6,750 bases of DNA from Vibrio sp. (lineage in GTDB: Bacteria; Pseudomonadota; Gammaproteobacteria; Enterobacterales; Vibrionaceae). The notes below the pieces were generated by a model. It worked only from the letters and a program-made list of their open reading frames with translations, had not been told where the DNA came from and made no database searches. Position numbers and translations under genes: made by a program. The number at the start of each line of letters is the position of its first letter. The first letter of the stretch is position 1. Below are positions 1 through 6,524 of the stretch, piece by piece. Location of the stretch: positions 1-6,750 of the forward strand of contig SLFB01000333.1 in assembly GCA_007124475.1 (NCBI GenBank), in the 5' to 3' direction.

Positions 1-1
1 G

Positions 2-1726
2 GCTATTGACGACTTACTTTTTAGTCATCATACCCAGTTGCAGCAAGCCATTAAGGCGACTCAGCAGCAACAGGATAAAGTTGATAGCCAACAAACCGAA
101 CTCTCTCGCCTCAATATTCTCGCTCGCGATCTTGAGTCTCGCATGCTAGAGGCAAAACTCAATCTAGAGCAAAGCTACCTCAAGATGATTGATGAGCCTC
201 AACTCGATCTTACCACCGTAAAAAATGCTTACCAACAAGTGTGGTCTGCAGTAAAAGAGAATCAACAAGAGATTCTCCAAGTAACTCAAGAATTACAAGA
301 AAAAAAGTCTCAGCTTGAACAATTAAAAACCAAGCAAAATGCTATTCAGCAAAAAATAGAGCAATTGGATCAAAATAAGTTAAGAGCCAGAGCGGAACGA
401 CTTCGCTCAGAACTACGCAACGCCGGAGAACAAAAAGTTAGCTTTACCAATCACTGTCAACCCAGTATGACAATTTCTGAGTGCCAACAACAAACCCTTG
501 AGCTAGCTAAACAAAAATCAGCCCATCAATTTCAACAGTCACTGGTTAAAGATCTCAGTGAAAGTTCACAGGTGTCTCAGTCTATTGATGATGTATCTCT
601 AAATATTCACCTGCTCCAACACCAAGTAGTCAGTTCTGGATTTCACGAAGATAATCGTTTTCAACTGGTGCTAAATACCCGGTTTGAAGCTCGTCCAGCG
701 GAAAATGCCCCCTGTCGCTTACTGAATATTGATAGTCAATACTGCTTTGCTCCTAGTGATGGGTCTTTTCCTAGCCAACAACAAGAAATTGCCTGGGTTA
801 ATCTAACGCTGCGCTCCAATCAACATGATGATCGAGTCGTGATCAATAACGTCAATTATGGTAGTACACCCGTTGAGGTTATGTTACCAAGAGGCAATCA
901 TCAGGTCCGTGTTTACAAAGATGGATTTCACGATTTTAACCAACAGTTAAAAATAAAAAATGATCAAACGGTAAGAGTGGTACTAAGAGAAATCATTCGG
1001 GAGAAAAAAGCAGGAGATAAGTTTGCCGACACCCTCAAAAATGCTCAACCAGCACCGCAAATGATCACCTTGCTAGCTGGTGAATATTTATTAGGTGAAA
1101 ATACCGCTCGCCAAGTACGCCTTGATCATGCTTTCGCAATTAGTGCAACTCCGATTACGGTTGATCAATTTGAACATTTTGTAAAACAAACGGATTATAA
1201 AACCGATGCAGAGCTAAAAAACATTTGTTTAGCAGTACAAGGAGCCTCGGTAACCCCTGTTTCCGGTAAATATTGGCGTAATCCAGGTTTTCAACAACAT
1301 GCACAATCTCCAGCGGTCTGTATTAGCCGTAATGATGCATATGCATATACCAACTGGCTAACAAAACAAACGGGGTTTAACTACCGTTTACCAACTGAGG
1401 ATGAGTGGGAAGTAGCAGCCAGAGCGGGTAACCGAAGTGACTATTGGTGGGGAAATGATTTTGGCACCAGTAGAGCTAATACTGGCTGGAGTGGCACCCC
1501 TTGGTCAAATCAGAGCACCTCACCGGTACAAGCTTTCTCTCCTAATCCACTTGGATTTTATGACATGGTCGGCAACGTATGGCAATGGACCTCCGATGCA
1601 CCAGGAATTGCTAAAGGAGGCGCATGGAGCTTCTCCCCTGATATGGCGAAAGCTTATAACCAATTGTTTGTTGCCCCTGCCACCGCAGCCAACTACCTCG
1701 GCTTCCGAGTCTTACGCGAGCTTTAA
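2..1726 (+). CDS. PEGA and FGE-sulfatase (SUMF1/EgtB/PvdO) fold protein with N-terminal coiled coil, 5' partial
   Basis: The reading frame is open to the left edge, so the true start and any signal peptide lie outside the window; a TTG at 38 is only the first possible start codon inside it. Numbering from that TTG, residues 1-130 and about 145-200 are Gln/Glu/Lys-rich heptad-like coiled coil. Residues 264-316 form a PEGA domain (VVINNVNYGSTPVEVMLPRG pattern, then KDGF), a small beta fold usually extracytoplasmic. Residues 341-560 form an FGE-sulfatase domain: RLPTEDEWEVAARAG at 450-464, NPLGFYDMVGNVWQW at 503-517, GGAW at 527-530 and the closing LGFRVLR at 554-560. True formylglycine-generating enzymes carry two copper-binding cysteines after the GGSW-like motif. 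Here that segment (GGAWSFSPDMAKAY) has none, so enzymatic sulfatase activation is unlikely and a binding or structural role in the envelope is more plausible. It converges on pdxH. Domain assignment is confident; biological role is unknown. Confidence 0.88.
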   Translation, partial: AIDDLLFSHHTQLQQAIKATQQQQDKVDSQQTELSRLNILARDLESRMLEAKLNLEQSYLKMIDEPQLDLTTVKNAYQQVWSAVKENQQEILQVTQELQEKKSQLEQLKTKQNAIQQKIEQLDQNKLRARAERLRSELRNAGEQKVSFTNHCQPSMTISECQQQTLELAKQKSAHQFQQSLVKDLSESSQVSQSIDDVSLNIHLLQHQVVSSGFHEDNRFQLVLNTRFEARPAENAPCRLLNIDSQYCFAPSDGSFPSQQQEIAWVNLTLRSNQHDDRVVINNVNYGSTPVEVMLPRGNHQVRVYKDGFHDFNQQLKIKNDQTVRVVLREIIREKKAGDKFADTLKNAQPAPQMITLLAGEYLLGENTARQVRLDHAFAISATPITVDQFEHFVKQTDYKTDAELKNICLAVQGASVTPVSGKYWRNPGFQQHAQSPAVCISRNDAYAYTNWLTKQTGFNYRLPTEDEWEVAARAGNRSDYWWGNDFGTSRANTGWSGTPWSNQSTSPVQAFSPNPLGFYDMVGNVWQWTSDAPGIAKGGAWSFSPDMAKAYNQLFVAPATAANYLGFRVLREL

Positions 1727-1744
1727 GTTAACACAGTTAATATC

Positions 1745-1788
1745 AATAAAAAGGGAGGAGATAAGTTATTATCTCCTCCCTTTTTATT
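1745..1788. terminator. Bidirectional Rho-independent terminator
   Basis: A perfect 20-bp inverted repeat (1745-1764 and 1769-1788) encloses a 4-base GTTA loop. The GC-rich core GGGAGGAG/CTCCTCCC is flanked by an A-tract on the left and a T-tract on the right, so on either strand the stem is followed by a U-run. It sits between the stop of the PEGA-FGE gene (1726) and the stop of pdxH (1800), which converge, and would terminate both. Confidence 0.95.
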
Positions 1789-1799
1789 ATTAATCAGTT

Positions 1800-2435
1800 C
1801 TAAGGCGCTAATCGTTCAATCTGCCATTGATGCTCTGATTGACTAAATAAGAAACGATCGTGTAAACGATGTTCCCCTCCTTGCCAAAATTCAATACTTT
1901 GTGGCTTGATACGATAACCACCCCAAAAGTTAGGCACAGGAATCTCTCCTTGAGCAAACTTTTGTTTAAGCTCTAGGTATTTCCCCTCTAATACACCTCG
2001 TGCTGAAATGCGGCTGCTTTGCTTACTCGCTATGGCAGCGAGCTGGCTTTCTTTTGGTCGCGAGGTAAAGTATTTTATGTTCTCAAATGCACTCAGCTTT
2101 TCAGCAATCCCTGTAATATGTACTTGACGCTCTAGCGGGTGCCATGGGAAATGTAAACTAATCCGCTGATTATGTTCTAAGTGCTGCGCTTTCCGGCTAG
2201 CAAGGTTGGTATAAAACACAAATCCGTTGTGATCAATATTTTTCAATAACACAATACGTTGAAAAGGCTGCCCATTTTTATCGACCGTTGCTACCGTCAT
2301 CGCGGTCGGATCTGCCATACCAGCATCAATCGCCTGCTGTAGCCAAACATTAAATTGATCAATCGGATCTGGTAGTAAATCTTTACGTCGTAAGCCACCC
2401 CGTGTGTACTCTCGACGAATATCAGAAAGGTCCAT
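1800..2435 (-). CDS. pdxH: Pyridoxamine 5'-phosphate oxidase
   Basis: PdxH is the FMN-dependent oxidase that converts pyridoxamine or pyridoxine 5'-phosphate to pyridoxal 5'-phosphate, using oxygen and releasing peroxide; it acts in the cytoplasm in B6 synthesis and salvage. The 211-residue product is full length for the family (about 210-220). Hallmarks are the N-terminal IRREYTRGGLRRKDL (6-20), FMN-binding QRIVLLK (59-65) and FYTNLASRKA (74-83), SLHFPWHPLERQV (93-105), SRISARGVLEGKYLE (141-155), PVPNFWGGYRIKP (166-178) and EFWQGGEHRLHDR (182-194), whose RLH binds substrate phosphate and ring, and the terminal ERLAP. The ATG at 2435 is preceded by AAAAGGAG (2441-2448) five bases upstream, a strong ribosome binding site. 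It is the last gene of the minus-strand series, 88 bases after the DUF342 gene, and ends at the shared terminator. It may have its own promoter in that gap. Confidence 0.97.
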   Translation of the reverse strand: MDLSDIRREYTRGGLRRKDLLPDPIDQFNVWLQQAIDAGMADPTAMTVATVDKNGQPFQRIVLLKNIDHNGFVFYTNLASRKAQHLEHNQRISLHFPWHPLERQVHITGIAEKLSAFENIKYFTSRPKESQLAAIASKQSSRISARGVLEGKYLELKQKFAQGEIPVPNFWGGYRIKPQSIEFWQGGEHRLHDRFLFSQSEHQWQIERLAP

Positions 2436-2477
2436 AGTTACTCCTTTTTGATGCGATTGTGCGCCGATACTGAAAGA

Positions 2478-2507
2478 ATCTCAAGTAAGCTGACACATTT
2501 TTGTCAA
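2478..2507 (-). promoter_or_regulatory. Candidate sigma-70 promoter for pdxH
   Basis: On the minus strand a perfect -35 hexamer TTGACA (2502-2507) is followed 18 bases later by a weak -10, TGAGAT (2478-2483; 3 of 6 matches). The -10 lies about 40 bases before the pdxH start. The -35 overlaps a short palindrome, TGACA-N6-TGTCA (2491-2506), which could be an operator or chance. Read-through from the upstream DUF342 gene is also possible, so this is tentative. Confidence 0.35.
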
Positions 2508-2523
2508 ATCAAGTTCAGCCAGC

Positions 2524-4194
2524 TCATACTCCGATATCTTCTTGATCCAATTTTGATGAGAATTTAATCTCGTGTTGATTAAACGTTATTAATGTTGGCC
2601 CATGAACTCGCTTGGTCACCACTTTTTCATCACCATAATGAATAATGACCCGAGTAAACACTTTATTTTTTACCTCGATAGAATTTACTCCTAACATATG
2701 CTCAAACTCTTCATTCAGTAACTCAAGGGCCAGTTTGACTTTTTCCATGCGCTGATTGCATTGCAATTTTAGCTTCTCAAGCTTGAGTGATTCCTGCTCA
2801 CTACGCTCTTGTTTTGGCAGTTTTTTAAACTCAAGCTCACGACGAATCACTTTCATCGTATTTTCTTGTGCTTGAGTATAATACTCTTTATGTTTGGCAA
2901 TGCGATCTCGATACCAACCATAGCGAGCAAAAGCTTCTACGATCGTTTCAGCATCCCCTTCTACCCCAAGATTAAAACAGACAATCTTGCCACCGACTTT
3001 GGTTTTTCCACCACTCAGTATCCCTTGCTTTTCAGCTTTATCTAATACTATTAAGTCATTACCACAGCGAATATCGTTACTCATACTATGGACAGCAAGG
3101 TGGACATCCTCTGCAGCTTGAATCTCTGCAAACTGGGCATAATTGGCTTTAATACTACCACCTGATTTCACAATACATGTCATCGCCTCGCCTTCATAAA
3201 CCGTATGTCCGATGATCCCTTTGCCAATTTCAATATCTCCCTGTGCCTGCACATCAGCAGATTCAACAAAGCCACCTATGATTATCGAGCCTGTAGCGCG
3301 TACAATCATGCCAGGCTCAACATCACCATCAATCACAACACTGCCCTTAAACTTCACATGCCCTGTTGCAACACTCACATTATGCAAACATAAAGCACTT
3401 TCAACATCGATGGTTTTATTACGAATAATGGGCATACCCGATGAGCTAGCCAATAATACATTCGGATCGTCAGGAGAAATGTGGCTGCCTTTTCCTGCCA
3501 CCAAGGCACTGTCATTACCCGCCTTAGCAGGGATAGCTTTTCCTAACACGTTAAATCCAGGCTCTCCTGAAGTTGCAGGCTTACGGCGCATAACTGGCTC
3601 ATTTTCTTCAACGGTAATGGTCTCACCAAGATTACGCATATCCACTTTGGAAGAATCTGACAAATGTTGCGGCGCTAATACTCGAGTGGTGACATCTTCT
3701 ACTAATGGAATAAACTGTGCATCTGATCCATTAATAGGAGGCTTTCCTTTTGCGATTGGTTGAGTAAAAGTCTCACCGGGTGCTAATGTCTTACTCATAT
3801 ACAACACTTTTTTAAGTGCTTGCTTATTTATCCCCTTTATCACATAAGCTTCCGCTAAAGCATGTACTAACTCACTGCCATAAAGAGCCCGACCACCATA
3901 GGCCCCCGTCACAATCATGCTCGCCAACATATCTTGCTCTGTTAACTCAACCTTAATCGCAGCATTTCTCTTTTCAGCGACAATAATCCCTTCTTGAGCA
4001 ATAGGTTTATCTTCTTTCATGGCGGTAATAAATTGTTTCACCGCATCTTCAAATAGATAAAATTTACCCGCACCTAAACGAGCCATCGACTCCTTTAATA
4101 GCTCTTGGGTCAGTTCTCCAGTAACCTTATTATCACTTTTGTTTGCAATCACCTTCGACTTATCCGGCGAGAGCGCTATCAGATCCTTCCACAT
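2524..4194 (-). CDS. DUF342 / FapA-family polymer-forming beta-helix protein
   Basis: The product is 556 residues from the ATG at 4194. This start is chosen because AGGA (4204-4207) lies nine bases upstream; an in-frame TTG at 4203 would abut that AGGA and is unlikely. Roughly residues 60-230 are a mixed alpha/beta N-terminal region ending in the conserved GEPGFNVLGKAIPAK-type segment (about 210-224). Residues about 264-412 form a glycine-rich repeat of short beta strands (KGSVVIDGDV, GSIIIGGFV, QGDIEIGKGIIG, GGSIKA, GGKTKVGGKIV), typical of the DUF342 right-handed beta-helix. A charged coiled coil follows at about 430-500, then a short beta tail. The family includes FapA, reported in Vibrio vulnificus as a flagellar assembly factor that interacts with the glucose PTS protein EIIA; whether this is that protein or a paralogue cannot be told here. 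It appears intact and cytoplasmic, with no signal peptide or membrane segment. The response regulator gene lies 270 bases upstream in the same direction, separated by an inverted-repeat element. Confidence 0.88.
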   Translation of the reverse strand: MWKDLIALSPDKSKVIANKSDNKVTGELTQELLKESMARLGAGKFYLFEDAVKQFITAMKEDKPIAQEGIIVAEKRNAAIKVELTEQDMLASMIVTGAYGGRALYGSELVHALAEAYVIKGINKQALKKVLYMSKTLAPGETFTQPIAKGKPPINGSDAQFIPLVEDVTTRVLAPQHLSDSSKVDMRNLGETITVEENEPVMRRKPATSGEPGFNVLGKAIPAKAGNDSALVAGKGSHISPDDPNVLLASSSGMPIIRNKTIDVESALCLHNVSVATGHVKFKGSVVIDGDVEPGMIVRATGSIIIGGFVESADVQAQGDIEIGKGIIGHTVYEGEAMTCIVKSGGSIKANYAQFAEIQAAEDVHLAVHSMSNDIRCGNDLIVLDKAEKQGILSGGKTKVGGKIVCFNLGVEGDAETIVEAFARYGWYRDRIAKHKEYYTQAQENTMKVIRRELEFKKLPKQERSEQESLKLEKLKLQCNQRMEKVKLALELLNEEFEHMLGVNSIEVKNKVFTRVIIHYGDEKVVTKRVHGPTLITFNQHEIKFSSKLDQEDIGV

Positions 4195-4369
4195 TATGCT
4201 CAATCCTACGACATGATTTGGCTTTATCCATCAGTGTATAAAAAATACCAACTAACCTAAATAATTCGGTATTCAAAATAAGGCGTCCATCACTGGATAT
4301 CAGGAAAATAAACCATGAACGACTTAGAGCTAACTGAAACCTTGTCATTTATCGCTTAAACGATGTTAT

Positions 4370-4424
4370 TAGGGTCTGTTTATCTTTCGCGGTTAAATTT
4401 CGTTCGAAAGATAAACAGACCCTA
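4370..4424. repeat. Perfect inverted-repeat hairpin element, MITE-like / insertion-sequence end remnant
   Basis: TAGGGTCTGTTTATCTTTCG at 4370-4389 is repeated exactly inverted at 4405-4424, around a 15-base spacer (4390-4404). The outermost TA on each side can be read as a TA target duplication flanking a 51-bp core (4372-4422) with 18-bp arms starting GGGTCTG. Arms of this length and start resemble terminal inverted repeats of transposons that duplicate TA; that family link is from memory, unverified. There is no room for a transposase, so it would be a non-autonomous miniature element or two fused ends. It lies 40 bases after the stop of the response regulator on the minus strand. No U-run follows the stem on either strand, so it is a poor intrinsic terminator, though the RNA hairpin would be very stable and could affect mRNA stability or coupling to the DUF342 gene. 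Confidence 0.75.
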
Positions 4425-4464
4425 GCGATAGAGGTAACGCTAATACACTGCAATAGCTCACACT

Positions 4465-6183
4465 TTAACATTCGATCTTTTTATCTATCGTAAATAGCAC
4501 ATGCGACTCAGGTTTAAAATCTAAACGGTAGACCCCTTTAATACGTAATCCTTGCTCAGTAAAACTGATAGCATCACAGAGCTCAATGGCAAATAATAGA
4601 TCTTGCTCTGATGTCGATAGCATAGCTTGCTCGGACTCTAGTTCAGCAATGGTTTGCCCATTATGCTCAATAATAAACTCTATTGTTTGCTGATCAGGTA
4701 AATATTGAATTTGAAAACGAACCCAGTAATCATCTGCTAATTTTGCTAGCCCTTCTTCTCGTTGCTGATGATAAAGGATAAAACCATCGGCATCGTTTTT
4801 AAGCTCAGATTTCAATCCAAGTAAGCCTTGTTCAATCACCTTATTAAATAATTCAGATAAAATAGAGCACAGACAATCTAAGTGGTAACTATCGGAAATC
4901 ATTATTTTTACTAAAGAACGAACTTCGTTCATTAGCACAGTATCTTTTAAGACAAGAGCAGGAAAATAAAGCTCACTTGTTGCTGCAATCGATTTAAGAG
5001 GTCTTCTTAATTCAGGTTCAGGAGTGGCAGCATGAATAATAGGAAACGACATTGTGAGGATAGGGAAATACTCAACTTTTATATTGTGATTAAATTGACT
5101 AACAGCTTTGCGTAAGGCAGCAATAATTGAGTTATCTGATGAATCAACGAAACATTGTTCAATCTGAGTATAATCTAAGCCCTTTGCTTGTAAATTTTTA
5201 CCACCAAGTAAAGTAGGCGTGAAACAGACAATACTTTGTTCTGGTAATAATTTAAAATGTTTGATATCACACTGGAAACGCTCATTAGGTAATTCCCCTA
5301 GTGGTTGATTGACAGTTCGTAAACGTTTAGCGATTTGTCGATTAGCCGTCAATATATAACTAGTCGGCATGCCTCCTCCCCACCAGGATATTTCAAAACC
5401 ATTTGAGTGAACCTCAAATACACTTGCCGCTAAATGGATATTATGCGGCAAACTAGTGTAAAGCTCGCGATTGAGACCACTAACCATTTCACTTAGCGAG
5501 CAACCTTTCTGAGCCAAGGAAAAAAATGTTCGTGTGGCAGGAATATTGGCAATAGCAGCAGGTAAGCCCTTAACGTTAGACTCAGCAATCAATACACAGA
5601 TACCACCATATCGACGGCGAGCAATGAGTATCAAGCTACCGTTAAAAATAGTCTCTGGGGTAGAGATATAATCGACGCCAAAGACCGGCGCGGTTTGTGC
5701 GTTCATCTCATCAACAATATTACTAAAAATCGATTCAGCAACTTGGTAATCGTATTGCACTTGCTCCTGAAATTTTTTTAGTTGTTCATGTTGTAAAGCC
5801 AATTCTTGATGCAATTTAGCAATACGAAAATGGGCATTAATTTTAGCAAGTAATACCTTTTTTTCTATTGGTTTAGGGATAAAATCATCTCCAAGAGATA
5901 AGCATTGAGCGAAAGAATCTTGATCATCTAATGCGGTAAGAAACAAAATTGGAATATGCTGGTTTGGAAAAGCTGCTCGAATTTCTTTGGCTGTAGTAAA
6001 ACCATCTTTAATCGGCATCAGCACATCGAGTAGAATGATATCTGGCAAGAGACTGGTGCTCGACAAAGCTTCGATTACACCTTGACCATCTTCAAAAAAA
6101 AGCATGTCATTAGCCACATCACTTAACATAATACGACATAACTCTCGATTGATTGCATGATCATCGATGATCATTACTCTCAT
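4465..6183 (-). CDS. Response regulator with REC, SpoIIE/PP2C-fold and HATPase-fold domains (both output domains apparently inactive)
   Basis: The 572-residue product starts at the ATG at 6183, which has GAGG (6190-6193) six bases upstream and begins the receiver domain directly (MRVMIIDDH). A second in-frame ATG at 6201 has no ribosome binding site. Residues 1-115 are a receiver domain with all key residues: D7, D8, phosphoacceptor D53, T83 and K104-P105. Residues about 118-150 form a coiled-coil linker. Residues about 148-382 match the SpoIIE/PP2C phosphatase fold, but the usual GD, GDxxGHG and TDG metal sites read G182-S183, A200-E-S-N-V-K-G206 and T322-P-T. Residues about 405-572 match the anti-sigma-kinase HATPase fold (SELF at 443-446, then QGLLGLKS), but the N-box Asn is K448, its HG is Q452-G453, the DxG aspartate is H507 and the second glycine box is EQD. 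Homologues of this layout regulate anti-sigma-factor antagonists by partner switching. Here a phosphorylation-controlled binding role is inferred. No cognate kinase or antagonist lies in the window. Confidence 0.85.
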   Translation of the reverse strand: MRVMIIDDHAINRELCRIMLSDVANDMLFFEDGQGVIEALSSTSLLPDIILLDVLMPIKDGFTTAKEIRAAFPNQHIPILFLTALDDQDSFAQCLSLGDDFIPKPIEKKVLLAKINAHFRIAKLHQELALQHEQLKKFQEQVQYDYQVAESIFSNIVDEMNAQTAPVFGVDYISTPETIFNGSLILIARRRYGGICVLIAESNVKGLPAAIANIPATRTFFSLAQKGCSLSEMVSGLNRELYTSLPHNIHLAASVFEVHSNGFEISWWGGGMPTSYILTANRQIAKRLRTVNQPLGELPNERFQCDIKHFKLLPEQSIVCFTPTLLGGKNLQAKGLDYTQIEQCFVDSSDNSIIAALRKAVSQFNHNIKVEYFPILTMSFPIIHAATPEPELRRPLKSIAATSELYFPALVLKDTVLMNEVRSLVKIMISDSYHLDCLCSILSELFNKVIEQGLLGLKSELKNDADGFILYHQQREEGLAKLADDYWVRFQIQYLPDQQTIEFIIEHNGQTIAELESEQAMLSTSEQDLLFAIELCDAISFTEQGLRIKGVYRLDFKPESHVLFTIDKKIEC

Positions 6184-6211
6184 ATTAAGCCTCACTGACA
6201 TTATTACTTGA

Positions 6212-6240
6212 TTTATAAGCTCTACGGGTTATCTTGCTCA
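6212..6240 (-). promoter_or_regulatory. Candidate sigma-70 promoter for the response regulator
   Basis: On the minus strand a good -10, TATAAA (6212-6217), is preceded at 17 bases by a weak -35, TGAGCA (6235-6240; 3 of 6 matches). Transcription would start near 6205, leaving a leader of about 22 bases before the ATG at 6183. This fits that start better than the ATG at 6201. It lies just inside the ERIC element relative to the gene. Assigned by eye only. Confidence 0.35.
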
Positions 6241-6269
6241 TCAATTCTGTGGCTATTTCAACTTAAACT

Positions 6270-6397
6270 TATACCCAAACAACTTGGAGTTACAGGTAGG
6301 CGGCTAGTGAGTGAGTCCCCATGAGCATAGATAGACTATGTGATTGGGGCGAACGAACGTAGCCAACACCCCTGGAGCTTCAAGTAGGAAGGGGATA
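6270..6397. repeat. ERIC (enterobacterial repetitive intergenic consensus) element
   Basis: This 128-base stretch has the length (about 127) and internal blocks of the ERIC/IRU consensus in its reverse-complement orientation: a TATACCC end, GAGTTACAGG then GCGGC, GTGAGTGAGTCCCC, a central stem region CATAGATAGACTATG, GATTGGGGCGAACGAACG, AGCCAACACC, CTGGAGCTTCAAGTA and a closing AAGGGGATA end. The element is an imperfect palindrome that folds into a long RNA stem when transcribed. It is a non-coding, non-autonomous repeat inserted between the oxidoreductase gene stop (6525) and the response regulator start. It may affect transcript processing between them. The rest of this 341-base gap, 6398-6524, shows no gene or convincing terminator. 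Confidence 0.93.
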
Positions 6398-6524
6398 GTC
6401 ACAGATGATCGACAAAATAACCTTGTTTACTTAAAAATATAGTTCAGCTTATGAGATTGATCGAATACAAATCCTATGAACCCGTTCGACCACAGGTTGC
6501 CATTAAAGGTAACAAGCTTAATAT

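Noticed and set aside
1437..1793. Plus-strand open frame of 118 codons
   Set aside because: It overlaps the conserved FGE-sulfatase domain in another frame and runs into the terminator stem; its translation shows no family features.
3212..3763. Plus-strand open frame of 183 codons
   Set aside because: It lies wholly antisense inside the DUF342 gene, has no recognisable domain, and is explained by the codon use of the real gene on the other strand.
4160..4348. Minus-strand open frame of 62 codons overlapping the DUF342 start
   Set aside because: No ribosome binding site or domain is visible and it overlaps the first codons of the DUF342 gene in another frame.
4315..4359. Plus-strand micro-frame (MNDLELTETLSFIA) with AGGA upstream, just before the inverted-repeat element
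   Set aside because: Only 14 codons, no homology recognised and no convincing promoter. It could be a remnant of a disrupted gene but nothing else supports this.
4370..4424. Inverted repeat as a Rho-independent terminator of the response regulator
   Set aside because: The stem is not GC-rich at its base and no T-run follows it on either strand, so a mobile-element origin or other hairpin role fits better.
6199..6201. ATG at 6201 as start of the response regulator
   Set aside because: It lacks a ribosome binding site, whereas the ATG at 6183 has GAGG at ideal spacing and starts exactly at the receiver domain.
6496..6516. GTTGCC / GGTAAC hairpin after the oxidoreductase stop as its terminator
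   Set aside because: On the transcribed strand the stem has an A-C mismatch in six pairs and no U-run follows.
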